Assembly: GCA_029851415.1 (NCBI GenBank) | Contig: CM056742.1 | Location: 146,015,121-146,079,120 of the forward strand | Reading direction: 5' to 3' | From: Eretmocerus hayati | Lineage: Eukaryota; Arthropoda; Insecta; Hymenoptera; Aphelinidae | DNA length: 64,000 nucleotides | Shown here: piece after piece, positions 13,884-25,763 of the stretch | Layout of the letters: the number at the start of each line of letters is the position of its first letter | How positions within the stretch are numbered: the stretch's first letter is position 1 | Program-made: the position numbers and the translations under genes | Notes under the pieces: generated by a model | What the model was told of the DNA's origin: nothing | The model's database searches: none | What the model saw: the letters and a program-made list of their open reading frames with translations, nothing else

Positions 13884-14474
13884 ACCCATGTAAAAATGGG
13901 AACCCTATGATCGTATATGAACAGGGGGTCCAAGGACCCTATGACCATATATGAACATCTATGAAATGGTTGCATTTTCAGGGAATATTACATCAAAAAG
14001 TCACGATGCTGATCTTGCATAACCGAGAAAATCTCCAAGAGTTCATTAGGTGATTGAATCAAAACGATCTTTCAGTGATATCATTCTCCTAATAGAAAAA
14101 AAAAATTTAATTTCCAAGATTTAAAACATTTGGCAAATTGGTGACTGATCTGCACAATTTGCTATATATTGAGATCATCATTTTGAGGAATATTACATTT
14201 ATGCAGGTTTGTCACCAATTTGCCAAACGTTTTTGATCTTGGAAATTAAAATTTTTTTCTACTGAGATATATAATGATATCACTTACAGATCGTTTTAAT
14301 TCAATCACCTAATGAACTCTAGGAGATCTTCTTGATTATGCAAGATCAGCATCGTGGTTTTTCGATGTAATATTCCCTGAAAATGCAACCATTTCATAGA
14401 TGTTCATATATGGTCATAGGGTCCTTGGACCCCCTGTTCATATATGATCACAGGGTTCCCATTTTTACATGGGT
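13884..14474. mobile_element. Fold-back MITE, 591 bp, well-preserved arms
   Basis: Starts ACCCATGTAAAAATGGGAAC and ends with its reverse complement. The arms stay paired almost to the centre (spacer about 14,150-14,205), through CAAGGACCCTATGACCATAT, ATGGTTGCATTTTCAGGGAA and TTGGCAAATTGGTGAC. The recurrent ATATATGAACA motif links it loosely to the elements at 53.8 and 58.6 kb. Confidence 0.82.
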
Positions 14475-17400
14475 AGAGAGTAGAGTATGTAGTATTTTTT
14501 CCAACATAGCAGACTGAGGTTCAACCACTTCACTGATGATTCCCGTCATTATTGCAAACAAATCAATGAACTTCAGTATTCCGGAGTTGAATAAAATAGT
14601 CGAAATTCGTGGTTCTGATCATCATCACGATCAACTGAACTATATGAAGCTGCAAAGAAACATCCACAAGGCAGTCATTCACATAAGAACGTGTCATGGT
14701 CATTTTACACGAGGACTCGTATAACATCGTGATGCAGTATACTAGAGCACGACTGTACAACCGACATCAAAGAAGTAAAGAACAGCTGGTCCTGTATCAC
14801 TGCAGTAATAACTACGACTCTGAATCTCTGATGTGTACCGGTGCGGAGAAGCGGTTCAAGTACCGCAAGTCCAAGTCCTCGTGTATATGCATCCTTGCCA
14901 GTTTCTTACAACTGTAGTCGGATTCCAAATGTTACCTACAGATCATAAGAAATTGAAGAAAAAACAAATCGAACTTTGTCGATAGTTCTTACGTAGTCGA
15001 ATAAAATAAAAGTTGTATAGCGGGTGGCATATGACGCGCTTTATGCCGGACACGCTCGACGTGAGCTGCATCATCATCAGTGTGATACAAACTCGCCTTG
15101 AGTATTGGACTGATGGAGTTGACTCTGTGTCCGAGCGCGACTTCCGGTCTGATGTAGCCACATTTCCGTTATTATGCACAAGGTGAACCTCGTGTATCAG
15201 CTATATATATGTCCGAGGCTGCATTCAGCCGTGAGCTATCCTGTCTCGCAACTATTACCCGTGTATATTCACGTAACAGCTTGCCATGTGACATGTTTCT
15301 ATGAATCTACATATATCTCTGAGCAATATCGTGCACAATATCCAAGATCGAGTTTATTGTGTTTCATGGTCGTAAATGAATGATGTCCTTAGGTCAGAGA
15401 TAAATTGTTGTTAAAACTAAGAGTTCATTTTTACTCTACATAATCGAGCAATGCGTGTGGTATGGTGTAACACTCATGTGCAACAGTTTCATTCAATGAA
15501 AACAGTAACATGTGGATTATAGTAAAGTGACCAGAGAGAGAGGTAGTTTACTTCAAAAAGATTCATTGATTCATACTCATATTTTTGAATGTCCTTAGAT
15601 CAGAACAAAAATCCTGCCAGTCAATCCTGATTCTTAGAAGTACCTAACACTCCCAGGAATTTCATATGTTGAGAAAAATGTGGAAAACGGAAATTTTTGA
15701 ATAATATCATCCACCAAGAACCAAATTTATTCCTTTGATAATTGAAATAGATTCTACATCAGAACATTAAATTACCCAACACAATTTTCCAAAGATATTT
15801 CCGAATTATACTCAAATTTTGTAACATATCTGGAATCTTTGATTTCAGGTTCCTCCCCCCTCCTTTCAAGTAATCTGATGAAATCTGTGCTAGAGGGATA
15901 TACTTCTATCAGATAATGAGTTTTTTTATATTCAGTGTGGAGATTTCTTTTGAAAAAAATTTAGCTCGCAAATCATTCATTAAGATGGTTATAGAAGCCC
16001 AAACTATCAATGAAAGATGGATGATAATTTATCGTTCCATCAAAAGGCCACGATTAAATTGAAAAATTCCAGAAAAATCAAGAATTTAAAAAAATGTCCT
16101 GTTGGCAACAACAACTGAAATGTTTCATGGGTCATATTCTCGCGTATATTTTAAATACGACACGAAATTTTGTCCATCAAAAGCTTCAACTATCAAAACT
16201 ATCAGTGAAGAAAAGAATAAGGAGAATATTACATGAACCCGAAACACAAAAACCAAATTCTTTTTTATTTGAATGAGGGAATTAAAGAAACTATGTTACC
16301 TCATACACCTCACAACGGGTAAAACGGTTAAACTCGTGGAGCGCATACGAATGAGAATGTCAAGAATCAAGATCACGAGTCTTGCGCGAGAGGCCGGTTA
16401 TACATATACTTACATTCACCCCCATTCACGTATTACATAGTATATACTACACTCGCTACCTGTTTATATCCAGATCAACTATAAACATCCACATCCACAC
16501 TCACACCCACATCGACAATGAAATTCATAGCACCCAAGGAAACAAAGTTACCCATGAGCACAAAGTACTTATATTCAGTGCATTCATAGAGCACATGAAG
16601 CACTGATAGAGTATAAATGAAGGTATGCACAAAAGAGGGGGGTATAGTAAAGAGGCATCATGACTAGAGGCCGGTGCCCCCGGGAACGTATTACAGCGCA
16701 ACTTGCATAACGGCTGCAACACGTGAGTCCCAACCTGTGCATTGCATCTCACCATCCATATAGTTGACCACTTTTTTATACCCAGAGCCAAGATTTTCAG
16801 ATAACTTGTCTGATGACTTTGCCGGCGCTCCCCGTCTTCTTTCTGACTCTTTGACTATAAAGATCTGTCTGGTTTATAGGAACCCCGCTGAGTTGGGCTC
16901 ACGTGTCCGATCCGATCGCTCTTATACATCGGCTGACATTGCGTTGTCGTCGCTTTTATTCGAAAAAGTATAAGAGGAGGATAGGAAGAAGAAGACGAAG
17001 TAAGTAAAAATCGAAACCTGGCGTGCGTCCAGAGTTAATCCGATCGAAGAGCTGCAGAACACACTCGTCTTTTCCTCTACATAGATGCATCTCGTTTGAG
17101 CGACGTTCACAGGTATCTTGATATGTACTGTGTTTTAGTATTCTAGGTAAGTAATCAATGTTCAAGAGTCAACGGTCTTGCGATTTCTTAGGTGCCACTA
17201 CTTCTATTCAGTGATGAACGTTTGATTTTAACTTAACTTGTGTAAAGAATGGAATGAGGCGATGGGTGCATTCAGTATTTTGTTCGTTGAACCGATTGAT
17301 TTAATTATAAGTGATGGTCTCGGCGTATACGACTATCCACAAGTTCGATGCACTTTCCTCTGGTAGTAGAGCCTGATTCGATATGGCACGCCCATTCTTG

Positions 17401-18267
17401 ATCACTTCGTCTATGACTTGAAGAATCGTTTCAGTCCCTTATGTCACACAATAAGTATTTTGCCGAGTCAGTCTCTGTATAGGTATTATGCAATACAAAA
17501 AGTCAAATCATTCCGATTAAAAATCGATTGAGTTGTGTCACCCGTAGTATGATTGAGCCGAATAGAGTTATAAGAAATGTTGTCCTACTTGTGATCGATG
17601 GAACAAAGTCCAATCTTCGATTTAAACATATTGTGATATGTCATGAGTGTGTACTTCAAGAGAGAGAAAAAAAATTTCGATGAGTTATGCCACATCTAAT
17701 TTTCAATCATATTCAATAAGCAATTTGAACAAAAACAATTAGACTAACTCGAGAACAGATTTCGTTTGTCATTCAGATGTCACAGAGTGATCAAAGATGC
17801 AATGCCTGGAACGGACTGCAGAGCTTGACAGTTGTTTAGCGGAAGCACCTATCCATCAGAAACTGATGTCATGCCAACTTAGGACAAGAGGAAGAGGCTA
17901 GGCAAGACACGAGCATCCAGAGGCATCGCGTTCCGCCAAAGTGATCAGAAAAGCACATCTTAAACCTTGGAACTATGAACTAACACCTCAGTTGACTCGA
18001 ATACAAACTTTCCTGACTGCAACTAACGAAAAATCGTTGCGACAAGTGAGGTGGTATTGCTACCGTACGAACCATGTGAGACAAGAAATTGCTTCAACAA
18101 TTTGTCATTACACGATAATATTTTTGCACTCACCGGAAATGAATTCTACACGGATCTTGAAAAATCGTTTACCCTTACACCGCTTCAAAATCAATCGAGA
18201 CCATTATGAGATGTTTCACGCGTTCTTTGGACTGTTAGGATTTGATTCCAAGATGGTTAACCGATAT
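14475..18267. other. No supported gene
   Basis: Short frames only, on both strands, and no convincing inverted repeat. A donor-like CTAG|gtaagt at 17,146 lacks a matching acceptor and frame. Confidence 0.5.
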
Positions 18268-18302
18268 CATGATCAAAGTTGCGATTTGTAGGTTAGAGTA
18301 CT
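18268..18302 (+). repeat. 35-bp dispersed repeat, copy 1
   Basis: CATGATCAAAGTTGCGATTT with GTAGGTTAGAGTACT matches 25,250-25,284 at 32 of 35 bases. It lies just left of TCAGTGA element A. Confidence 0.7.
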
Positions 18303-18320
18303 CGTTCCATTTCAATCCAA

Positions 18321-18650
18321 TGGGAAGTCACTGAACTTCGGATGTATTTCGGATCAACATTGACTGATGAATTCACTATATTACAGTGTATATCTTTACA
18401 CTGGAGTCATCAGTGGGAAGGCTGAAATTCCCGTGACCTTGAGAGTCGGATGGTCTCTCGTCACTATAAGGTTTCAGTGAGCATCACTGATGGTTCAGTG
18501 AGACAATTCATTAAGGTGATCTTAGAGGTCGTCTCTAAGGTCAGTGGAGTTCCAGGCCCCCCCCCCTCCCTCACTGATGACTCCACTGATGGCTACACTG
18601 ATGATCAGTAAAAGTTGATCCGAAATACATTGAAGTTCAGTGACTTCCAA
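18321..18650. mobile_element. TCAGTGA-rich inverted-repeat element, copy A
   Basis: Terminal arms GGAAGTCACTGAACTTC (18,323) and GAAGTTCAGTGACTTCC pair, as do GTATTTCGGATCAAC and GTTGATCCGAAATAC. The interior carries repeated CACTGATG and TCAGTGAG motifs on both strands, plus a C tract near 18,558. This short, most complete copy gives the best view of the ends of the family. Confidence 0.75.
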
Positions 18651-20659
18651 TTTATGGAGAGAGTATCACAAAAGCCCTTTTCAAAATTCGTGCATAGTTG
18701 AAGTTTGAAGTTCGATGAGTGCACGTTGATACCGTGGCAAATTACTGTTATAAACTCCACGAATCCAAACCCCATTAAATCCCATCACACCTCCACCCCA
18801 CGATACATACAAACTGAGCACCTCATCGGAGATAGAGGCTATTGACCGAAGAGGTTTGTTCGACTCCTGACTGCATGTGGCTATAAAATAACGTAACCGT
18901 AAAGCTGCAGCATGCAGCCCACCTTCACAGATCAACACAAGGTAGAACTTGCGGCTATGGCAAAAGCACTGCAGCACGACATCACACGCACAACTCTTGT
19001 ACACTATGGCGTTCTATTGCAAAAGGGACCGTTATACCCTCCGCCCATCCGCGTGTAATGAGCGGACAGACAGTACATATATAGAATACCATAGAAGACC
19101 TGCGGGTAAGACGAGCTGACTACTGCCTGCCAACTCTTTGCTTACCTTTCCTTTAACAGTCCCTATGAGTATCGTATTTTCTATGCGCACTAGATTTATG
19201 CAGGAATTTCCTGCATTCGAGTACTTCCTCAAAGTTACTTACTCCTCTTTCAAACTGAGCCGTTATGTTCTATTACATCTACCATGAATGCAAAATGAGA
19301 AACGAAAGCTCGAGGGCGTAAATATATGAAATTTTCAATTAAAAAATTTCTATTGAATATGCGTGGAATGTGTAGAAATTGGATGCATTTCTGGATAAGA
19401 GATTTTATGATCTTATGGGCTATAGAGATAGATGGTTGCATTTGGGTGCGCCTTCGATTGCGATATTTATGAGATCCTCACGATCTCTAATAGATGGTGA
19501 ATTCTGTCTTCTCCTCTGATGATGCACAACGTTTAGTGATGTTTAACAGCGCACTCATGCAACACAAGTATAATAATAGCAGCATGCCATACGAAAATTA
19601 TGCATAAAATTGTGCATCGTGTGCAATGCAAACGCTCCTTTACTCATTTTACTCCCTGTAGGCCAATTTTCCTAGATATACTTTCCCATGTCTTGTATAA
19701 TTGAAACCGAGCTCTCATCAAATTGTAATATACCGACGAGCCTCTCCTCATCGTATAATATTCTCGTCTCGTATTTCAACTCTTGTGTATAATACAGAAT
19801 AAATGTGGAGCTATTTCTCATAGCTATTTCTATTTCCTCAAAATTACGGTAAGTTGTTACTGTAGTTTCAAAAGAGTGAAATTTATATTTATGATGCTAA
19901 TTGCAACGATGAGTCTTGATGCTATGCATCTAATGATCGCAATTTGAATTACTTCAGTTGCAATGCTTAGATCGGTCTATGATGTACTTCCATTGAGTGT
20001 GTAAATCTGGAAAGATTTGCTAGATATAAAAATATTCATGCGAAATCGCATGTAATGCATGCATGAACGAAATTTCGTATGTACAATGGAATAACGCATA
20101 AACGATGAAATGTACACAATCAATAATTTTTCACACGAGGATAATAAAAGTATGCTGGATACGTACAATATATCTTTTTAATCGAGATTGATCCTTGGCA
20201 CGGGTGCATGTAATGTACCTACTTCAGGAGGCAATAACAATTGAATGACTATGCAGGAGGGAAAAGAATCAAGAAGCCTTGCGGGCGCATCTTTTACAAG
20301 TTGCATGACTATCATCTGTTGTCGAGCACTCTTGGAGGTATCAAGAATGTGATGAGAGCAGGGAGCCGGATCGGATGATGCGCAAAAAAAAGGAAAGGCA
20401 CATGAGATGAAAAGCGAAACAGGCTCATTAATTCAGCCGTATGGCGTTGGGAAATCTGCGCTTGAGATTGTAGATCTAACCTCGTTGATAAAAAACGATT
20501 TCTCGATTCTTCTTTTTTTCATTCGATGAACCAAGTGCTGAATTCACAGAGAACACCATCATTCTAATACTAATCTTCCCAATTTTTCTTCTTTCTTGAT
20601 CCATTTTTTGAACAAAATATTCCTGGGAACAAACTTTTTAGTGCTCGTTCGCTAAAATA
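18651..20659. other. No supported gene
   Basis: Several donor-like sites on the minus strand (for example near 19,230) are not paired with an open exon. Confidence 0.5.
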
Positions 20660-21064
20660 TTAAAGTTTGAATTCTTTGTGGATACATATTCCATGACGAA
20701 TGAAGAAGTGTTTATGCTGGCTTACATGAATGATTTTTTGTTTAATAGTGGTATTTAATGGCACCTTCATAACATTCTTTTTTAAACTAGAATCAATCAA
20801 TAAAGCTATAATTTTCCTTTGAATCGTTTTGTTGAATCGTTTAGCTGTACCACTGTGCTCAGGTGTATACGGGGGAGAAGATTCTATATCCTCTCTTTTC
20901 AAGACTTCTACAAAATCTCCTCCCATATATTCTTTAGCTTGATCTGATTTTACATAGCAAACTTTTTTATCCTTACCTAGAAGGTTTCGTGAAGATTTGC
21001 TGCAATGCACAAAAAATTGTTGCAGTTCGTTTATTGAATGACGATTTTTCAGTGGAAATAACAT
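20660..21064 (-). pseudogene. Ty1/copia-type integrase fragment, decayed
   Basis: A minus-strand frame of 134 codons contains LLGKDKKVCYVKSDQAKEY, GDFVEVLKREDIESSPPYTP and EHSGTAKRFNKTIQRKIIALL. This matches the order of the copia integrase core: the second catalytic Asp in a [RK]SDxGxEY-like block, then the PYTPEHNGVAERxNRT-like block. Where functional copies have AER the Glu is replaced (AKR), so the third catalytic acid is lost. N-terminal integrase motifs, protease and reverse transcriptase are not visible next to it, and no LTRs were found. It is a short inactive fragment of a retrotransposon polyprotein. A continuation into 21,065-21,236 in other frames is possible. Confidence 0.72.
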
Positions 21065-24000
21065 TTTTCAAGATATATTCGAAAATACCCTCGAAAATAC
21101 CCCAGTTCCTGTCCAAAGCTTGACATATAATTTTCAAAAAACTCGATTGAAAAATTGACCGTCGCTGGGAAAAATTACACAATGGAAAAAGTGAACCCCG
21201 AGCGTGGTGGAGCGTGTCAAGCCAAACGGTCATCAAGGTTGCTGCTCGCTAGCGCGCGAACTTTGGTGCGAAAGTCACGCGCGCGGCACGCTTTTACAAG
21301 AGCTGCATGATCTCCCCTCATGAGTACATGTAATAACTGTTCTAAGGCTAATAATTTTTTCCACATTTTCCATTGCGGCATTGCCAAATCCCTTGCCTAA
21401 CGGGCTAATCGGTGCATAAAAGTGCTTATAATAATATACGATTTACTCGCGTAAAAATTCACGCTATAGAATGTACACATGACACGAATTCGCAATTTTA
21501 TTACCCAATCACATAATTATCGCACTTTTGAATCATTTCTGCATCGACTGGGTCAGAAATTGTGCCAAATTTTAAACCCTAAATTCGAATGATGAAATAA
21601 ATATCAATGAGTGCTCCTCAGTCAAGTACACGTACCGTAATCGAGGACCAAAAATTATGTACCATCAAGAACTCAACAAGGTTCTCATTTATCTTCGGAT
21701 AAGTATACCAAAAAATTCACCAAACGAGCAACTCGATCACGCGGTAACGACAAAAACAGCGAAATGAGGATAAAAGCTCGTTCTTATACTTGAGTATATC
21801 AGTTAAAAATTCAACATTCTTAACGGGATTCGAAAGCCTGGAACCATCAACCATCGGCAAGTCTTCCAGAGTATGCCAGTCAAAACCGAGGAGGTTCACA
21901 AGAGGAGGGCTATCGATTATACACTTTTACGAAAACGAGCATTGGACATCACGGTATTATACACGTATAGATGCCATACATTATGCAGGTGTATATAGGG
22001 AGGTATATGTACAAGCTGTGATGTTGTGATGCCGTTATGGTATACACTCATCTGGTCCCGAATCGAGCGCGAAACTGTTATAACGGGCAGTCCGTTGCAT
22101 ATAGCAGCAACAGATATGACCCGATGATGCGGTACTTCTGGAAAACTGATTATTCGGTAGCTTCTTCTCATGAATTCAAGCTTGTCTGGCATAAATACAC
22201 ACGATGTACACCTGCATTGAACCTCTGAATCTTCGTGACTTGAAAGCATGGGACTTTTGTGTGCTATATGTAGGACCTTAAAAAATTACTCTGTTGGCAA
22301 GACTGCGTCACGGTAAATATGGTGATGATATCTTGCACCAAGTAACACTTTATCCACGAAAAAAATGCTCAAGGTGCCATATAAGATATACCTATATAAC
22401 TTTTGTCCAGGTAATGAAAAATCGGTTGCAGTGATGCAGCTAATGGTGATGAGAAAAAAGGGGCGAGAAGTTGGCAACACTGCTCAACTACAATCTATTC
22501 CGTGTTCTATACCGTCACGTCACGGTTCGAGGCCATCAAGGAATTCGCTCAAGTCACAAGCATCAAGCGTCCTTCCAATGCTGCTAGAACTATCCTTACC
22601 TCGATCCTTAACAGAAGAGCTCATAGGAAGCTAAGATAGTTCTTTGCGTGCTTTTTCTGCTCTTTGTACTTTCATGAGGCGTATGCGACCGTTATGCCAC
22701 TGCTATACATACTAGTGTATGCCTTCTACTTTATACTGTATGGTATAGTGATTGTAGAGATATTATAAATGCGAAAAAGTATGGAATGCGGAATGTTGCC
22801 ACTGGCCGAAGGAGTCTAATATGCCGACTTACTGCTCAGCTGAGGTACTTATCTAAATAGCGGAAAGACTCGAGCAGTAAATATGATAATTAAATAGAGT
22901 GACGATGGCTTTCAGTGAATATTCAACTTTTATATACATGGACATTTGAGATGTTATGAGTAACAGTTACATGCATTACAAAGTAATTTACATGTGGGAA
23001 AAGAAATTTGACAGACATCGAGAGTGATCGATATTCGATTAGTGGTCACCCTGATCATTTTTGCAACGACATTCGTGCATTTTATAGGTAGGCGCATGAA
23101 GAAATCTTGCGGTTGTTTTGTGGCTCATGAACACTTCAATTTTTGTGAAGTATCAGCGTGATGAGATCACTTTATGTGAGATATAGTTAAATCGTGTGTG
23201 AAAGGTCACTGAAATAATCTATTTCGATACGATGGTGTCAATATTGGTTTTTGCCGCGCACCGAAAGATATTTTCTGGACTGAGTTAAGTAGAGGCGAGT
23301 GTCGGGATCCTCATCACGAGTATGCAAAAACCAGCCCTGCCCGAGTGTAAAAAAGTAAATCAAAAAACTGTGTAGAAACGCCATACTTCAGCACAAAAGA
23401 TGAAGATGAATACATTTTGATTCAAGGGAAAAGATGTTAATTTTCGAACACCGAGCGATATTTTTCGGCCCGAGCCGACGAAGAGGGTCGCATTCATTAT
23501 CCGGAAAACCCGATTGTTGAACTTTGCTGGTCTACCAATCGTGTGAAGAAGAAAATTGAAAAATCATCAGTAGAAGAAACGTCTCATTCCCGCACATTTC
23601 TCTGATGGCATATGAGAAGAATACCGTTAATCATTCCGAATTACTTCTGAATTTCTACTAATATTGAGACAAATTTGCATCCAAAAAACTTTGCATTGAA
23701 AATAATTCCCACCTAAAATAGTATAAGTGATAGCATAGAATTACGCTCTATATCCGTCAAGCAACAAAATCTCCAAGAAATAACAGAGTTTTCCGCAGAT
23801 AGCTACATAACAGCTATCTAACTAATTCCTAAAAAGACATGCAAAAAAACTTGATAGCGATGATATCAAAACTGTATTTAAAATTTTGATAAGGAAGTTG
23901 CGCGTAATATTGAAACTAGCGCTAATCTAGTTTCTCATTACTTCCTGTCCATACGACTCAATATTAAAATGATTCCGTTGCAAAAACTCCAATCACAACC

Positions 24001-24647
24001 CACGTCGTCGTCGTCGTCGTCATCTTTCTTATATGCATCTCGTGTAACGAGGCTTATCCTATAAGTATTTGTACCAATGCATCGATAACGAGCTAATCCA
24101 AATACAAGTTGGTCCCATATTACAGATATATTCCTCGGCACATATAGTTGAAATACATATTAAACTTGTATGCATTTGACTTTGCAAATTTTTGAGAGTC
24201 TATAAGTGCGGGTGAGACTGATGAATATATAACGGAACCTTGCCTGAGCTAAAAGCCCGGATACTAAAAGGCCACAGATCGGTTAAGATTTACTTGTATA
24301 TAGGTGTAGGTGAGCGTCGTTGGCCGGTTAATGACGTTGCGAGATCATTAAAACAGGATAGAGCTTAGCATAGGCGGATATATCTCGCGCACCAGGTTCT
24401 GGCTTCCTGTTTGCGCAGTACTGCCAACGCGAATTTTATATTCGCAAGCACGCGATATGCTTTTGGTATCTTATGATACTGCCACCAAGTCCTCCTCATT
24501 TGTACTTTTTTCGTTTGGCAGACGCAGAGCAAGATTATATACTAAAGGTACACAGGAATAAAGTAAATAGAAGATGAGATACTTGGCTGGAATCGTCTGG
24601 TTTTCAAAAGACTTTGGATGTGTTCTAAGCCTTGTGATATACATAAT
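21065..24647. other. Non-coding; may hold copia remains at its left edge
   Basis: 21,065-21,236 may continue the integrase fragment in other frames. At 23,250-23,520 two blocks about 200 bp apart share a CACCGA(A/G)(A/C)GATATTTT pattern, a weak direct repeat. No gene. Confidence 0.45.
24003..24021 (+). repeat. (CGT)n microsatellite
   Basis: Six CGT/GTC triplets. Confidence 0.9.
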
Positions 24648-24661
24648 AAGTATTATGAATG
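24648..24661 (+). repeat. Target-site duplication, left copy (LINE insertion)
   Basis: AAGTATTATGAATG occurs here and again at 25,750-25,763 directly after the poly-A run. It brackets a sequence encoding LINE protein pieces. This is the hallmark of target-primed reverse transcription; the leading A residues are ambiguous with the poly-A tail. Confidence 0.8.
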
Positions 24662-25099
24662 CCTGAACAAATGCGCATCAGTTTATACAGCAGAGTGCGT
24701 CGCAATAATGAATGCCATTGATATTGCAAAAGAACAACCAGACAAGAGCTATGCGATTTTTTCAGATTCACAAAGTGCTCTTCTTTCTCTGAACTCAATA
24801 AAACAAAATATCCGTGTAAACCCCTTCATTTTTTAAATTAAAAGAAAGTTACGCGAATACTCATCAATTTCTGGAAAAAGTATAAATTTTTTTGGGTACC
24901 AGCTCATTCGAGAATCACCGGTAATAAAATCGCTGACCAGCTTGCCAAGGAGGCATCTGATATTATTCCATCGGCTCATTTGAAATTTCCCTTCACTCAT
25001 TTGAAAAATCCCCTCCCTGACTCCAAAGAGATATTTCAAAAACAAACAACGGAGGACATGAATAAATATTTGCGACAAGAAGGCACAAAGACAGGAAAT
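24662..25099 (+). pseudogene. LINE ORF2 remnant: RNase H domain, frame-shifted
   Basis: The domain is cut at its N-terminus, so the first catalytic Asp is missing. One frame carries LNKCASVYTAECVAIMN through FSDSQSALLSLNSIKQN and stops at 24,834-24,836. The continuation, INFWKKYKFFWVPAHS and GNKIADQLAKEAS, is in a second frame, so at least one indel lies near 24,830-24,845. It would have encoded the ribonuclease H that removes RNA from the RNA-DNA hybrid during retrotransposition. It cannot be functional in this copy. Confidence 0.82.
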
Positions 25100-25100
25100 A

Positions 25101-25288
25101 GTATATTATGACACTGCACGTAGATGGGTAGTTTTGTACGAAGGACTGTTTATGGCACGAGCAAAGCGAGTGCTATAAGTCCTTCGTAACAAAAATACCC
25201 ATCTGCACGCAGTCTCATGAGATAATTTATGGCACGAGAATCCAAAAATCATGTTCAAAGTTGCGATTTTTAGGTTAGAGTGCTATAA
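25101..25288. mobile_element. Hairpin (MITE-like) insertion inside the LINE
   Basis: The LINE frame is interrupted by two fold-back units. The first has arms from about 25,107 (cactgcacgtagatgggta) to 25,218 (tacccatctgcacgcag), with an inner stem GTACGAAGGACT / AGTCCTTCGTA and a tip TATGGCACGAG...CGAGTGCTATA. The second, 25,230-25,285, repeats the TATGGCACGAG...GAGTGCTATA pairing. It is younger than the LINE copy it splits. Exact borders are uncertain by about 10 bp. Confidence 0.6.
25250..25284 (+). repeat. 35-bp dispersed repeat, copy 2
   Basis: CATGTTCAAAGTTGCGATTT with TTAGGTTAGAGTGCT. It is part of the insertion that splits the LINE. Confidence 0.7.
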
Positions 25289-25629
25289 ACTATATTTTCA
25301 ACACGACTTCACTGAAAAAAGATCCCCTTGGTTCAAAAATAAGTCACTTTCTCGCCCCATCATCAGTACAATCAATAGATGTCGAGCAGATCATTATAGT
25401 CTTAATGCCTCGCTCCACAAAATGCCATTGCGGATATGAAGTTCAAGATCTGGATCACATACTTTGGCAATGTCCAAAGTTTGATGTAGAACGGAAAAAC
25501 TTGAATCTTAATCTCATGCAAAACAGTCTTCAGCCCCCAATGACATCACGCATACTGCTCTCGAATCCAGTCCCAAGTTACTGCAAAATATTGTTTTCAT
25601 TTCTGGAAGAATGTAATCTTAGACTGTGA
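25289..25629 (+). pseudogene. LINE ORF2 remnant: C-terminal region with CCHC motif
   Basis: This resumes the LINE reading frame after the inserted hairpin. The first frame reads YFQHDFTEKRSPWFKNK and RPIISTINRCRADHYSLNASLH. A one-base frame change near 25,410-25,440 leads to KCHCGYEVQDLDHILWQCPKF and a stop at 25,627-25,629. The C-x-C-x(8)-H-x(4)-C spacing fits the terminal zinc-binding motif of LINE reverse-transcriptase proteins. The domain order and the shared poly-A tail tie it to the RNase H part at 24,662. Confidence 0.8.
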
Positions 25630-25749
25630 GAATATACTTTTGTGTTGACTGAATATTGAATTTATATTTTTCTTATTATTAATCTTCTTTGTACAACATA
25701 TGTATGCAAAATAACCTCTCATGAGGTTCAACTTGCTTAAAAAAAAAAA

Positions 25750-25763
25750 AAGTATTATGAATG
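25750..25763 (+). repeat. Target-site duplication, right copy (LINE insertion)
   Basis: Second copy of AAGTATTATGAATG, immediately after the A-run that ends the LINE. Confidence 0.8.

Larger units (their letters stand above)
24662..25749 (+). mobile_element. 5'-truncated non-LTR retrotransposon (LINE) with RNase H and 3' poly-A
   Basis: The insertion begins inside an RNase H domain and ends in a poly-A run at about 25,738-25,751, flanked by the AAGTATTATGAATG duplication. Protein landmarks in order are YTAECVA (catalytic E), FSDSQSALLSL (catalytic D), then in another frame FFWVPAHSRITGNKIADQLAKEAS (the classic C-terminal RNase H block). After an inserted hairpin come YFQHDF and RPIISTINRCRADHYSLNASLH, then KCHCGYEVQDLDHILWQCP, the C-terminal Cys-Cys-His-Cys motif of LINE ORF2. 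A short 3' UTR follows the stop at 25,629. An RNase H domain ahead of a terminal CCHC motif points to the I-like group of LINEs. The element is dead: it is truncated at the 5' end, frame-shifted and interrupted. Confidence 0.85.

Noticed and set aside
16764..16973. Frame with a LINE-endonuclease-like phrase (IKICLVYRNP)
   Set aside because: Only one short phrase resembles the family; no neighbouring endonuclease or reverse-transcriptase motif follows.
22600..22634. Possible 31-nt minus-strand exon with CGAG|gtaagg donor
   Set aside because: Poor acceptor, and the frame required after exon B meets a stop codon.
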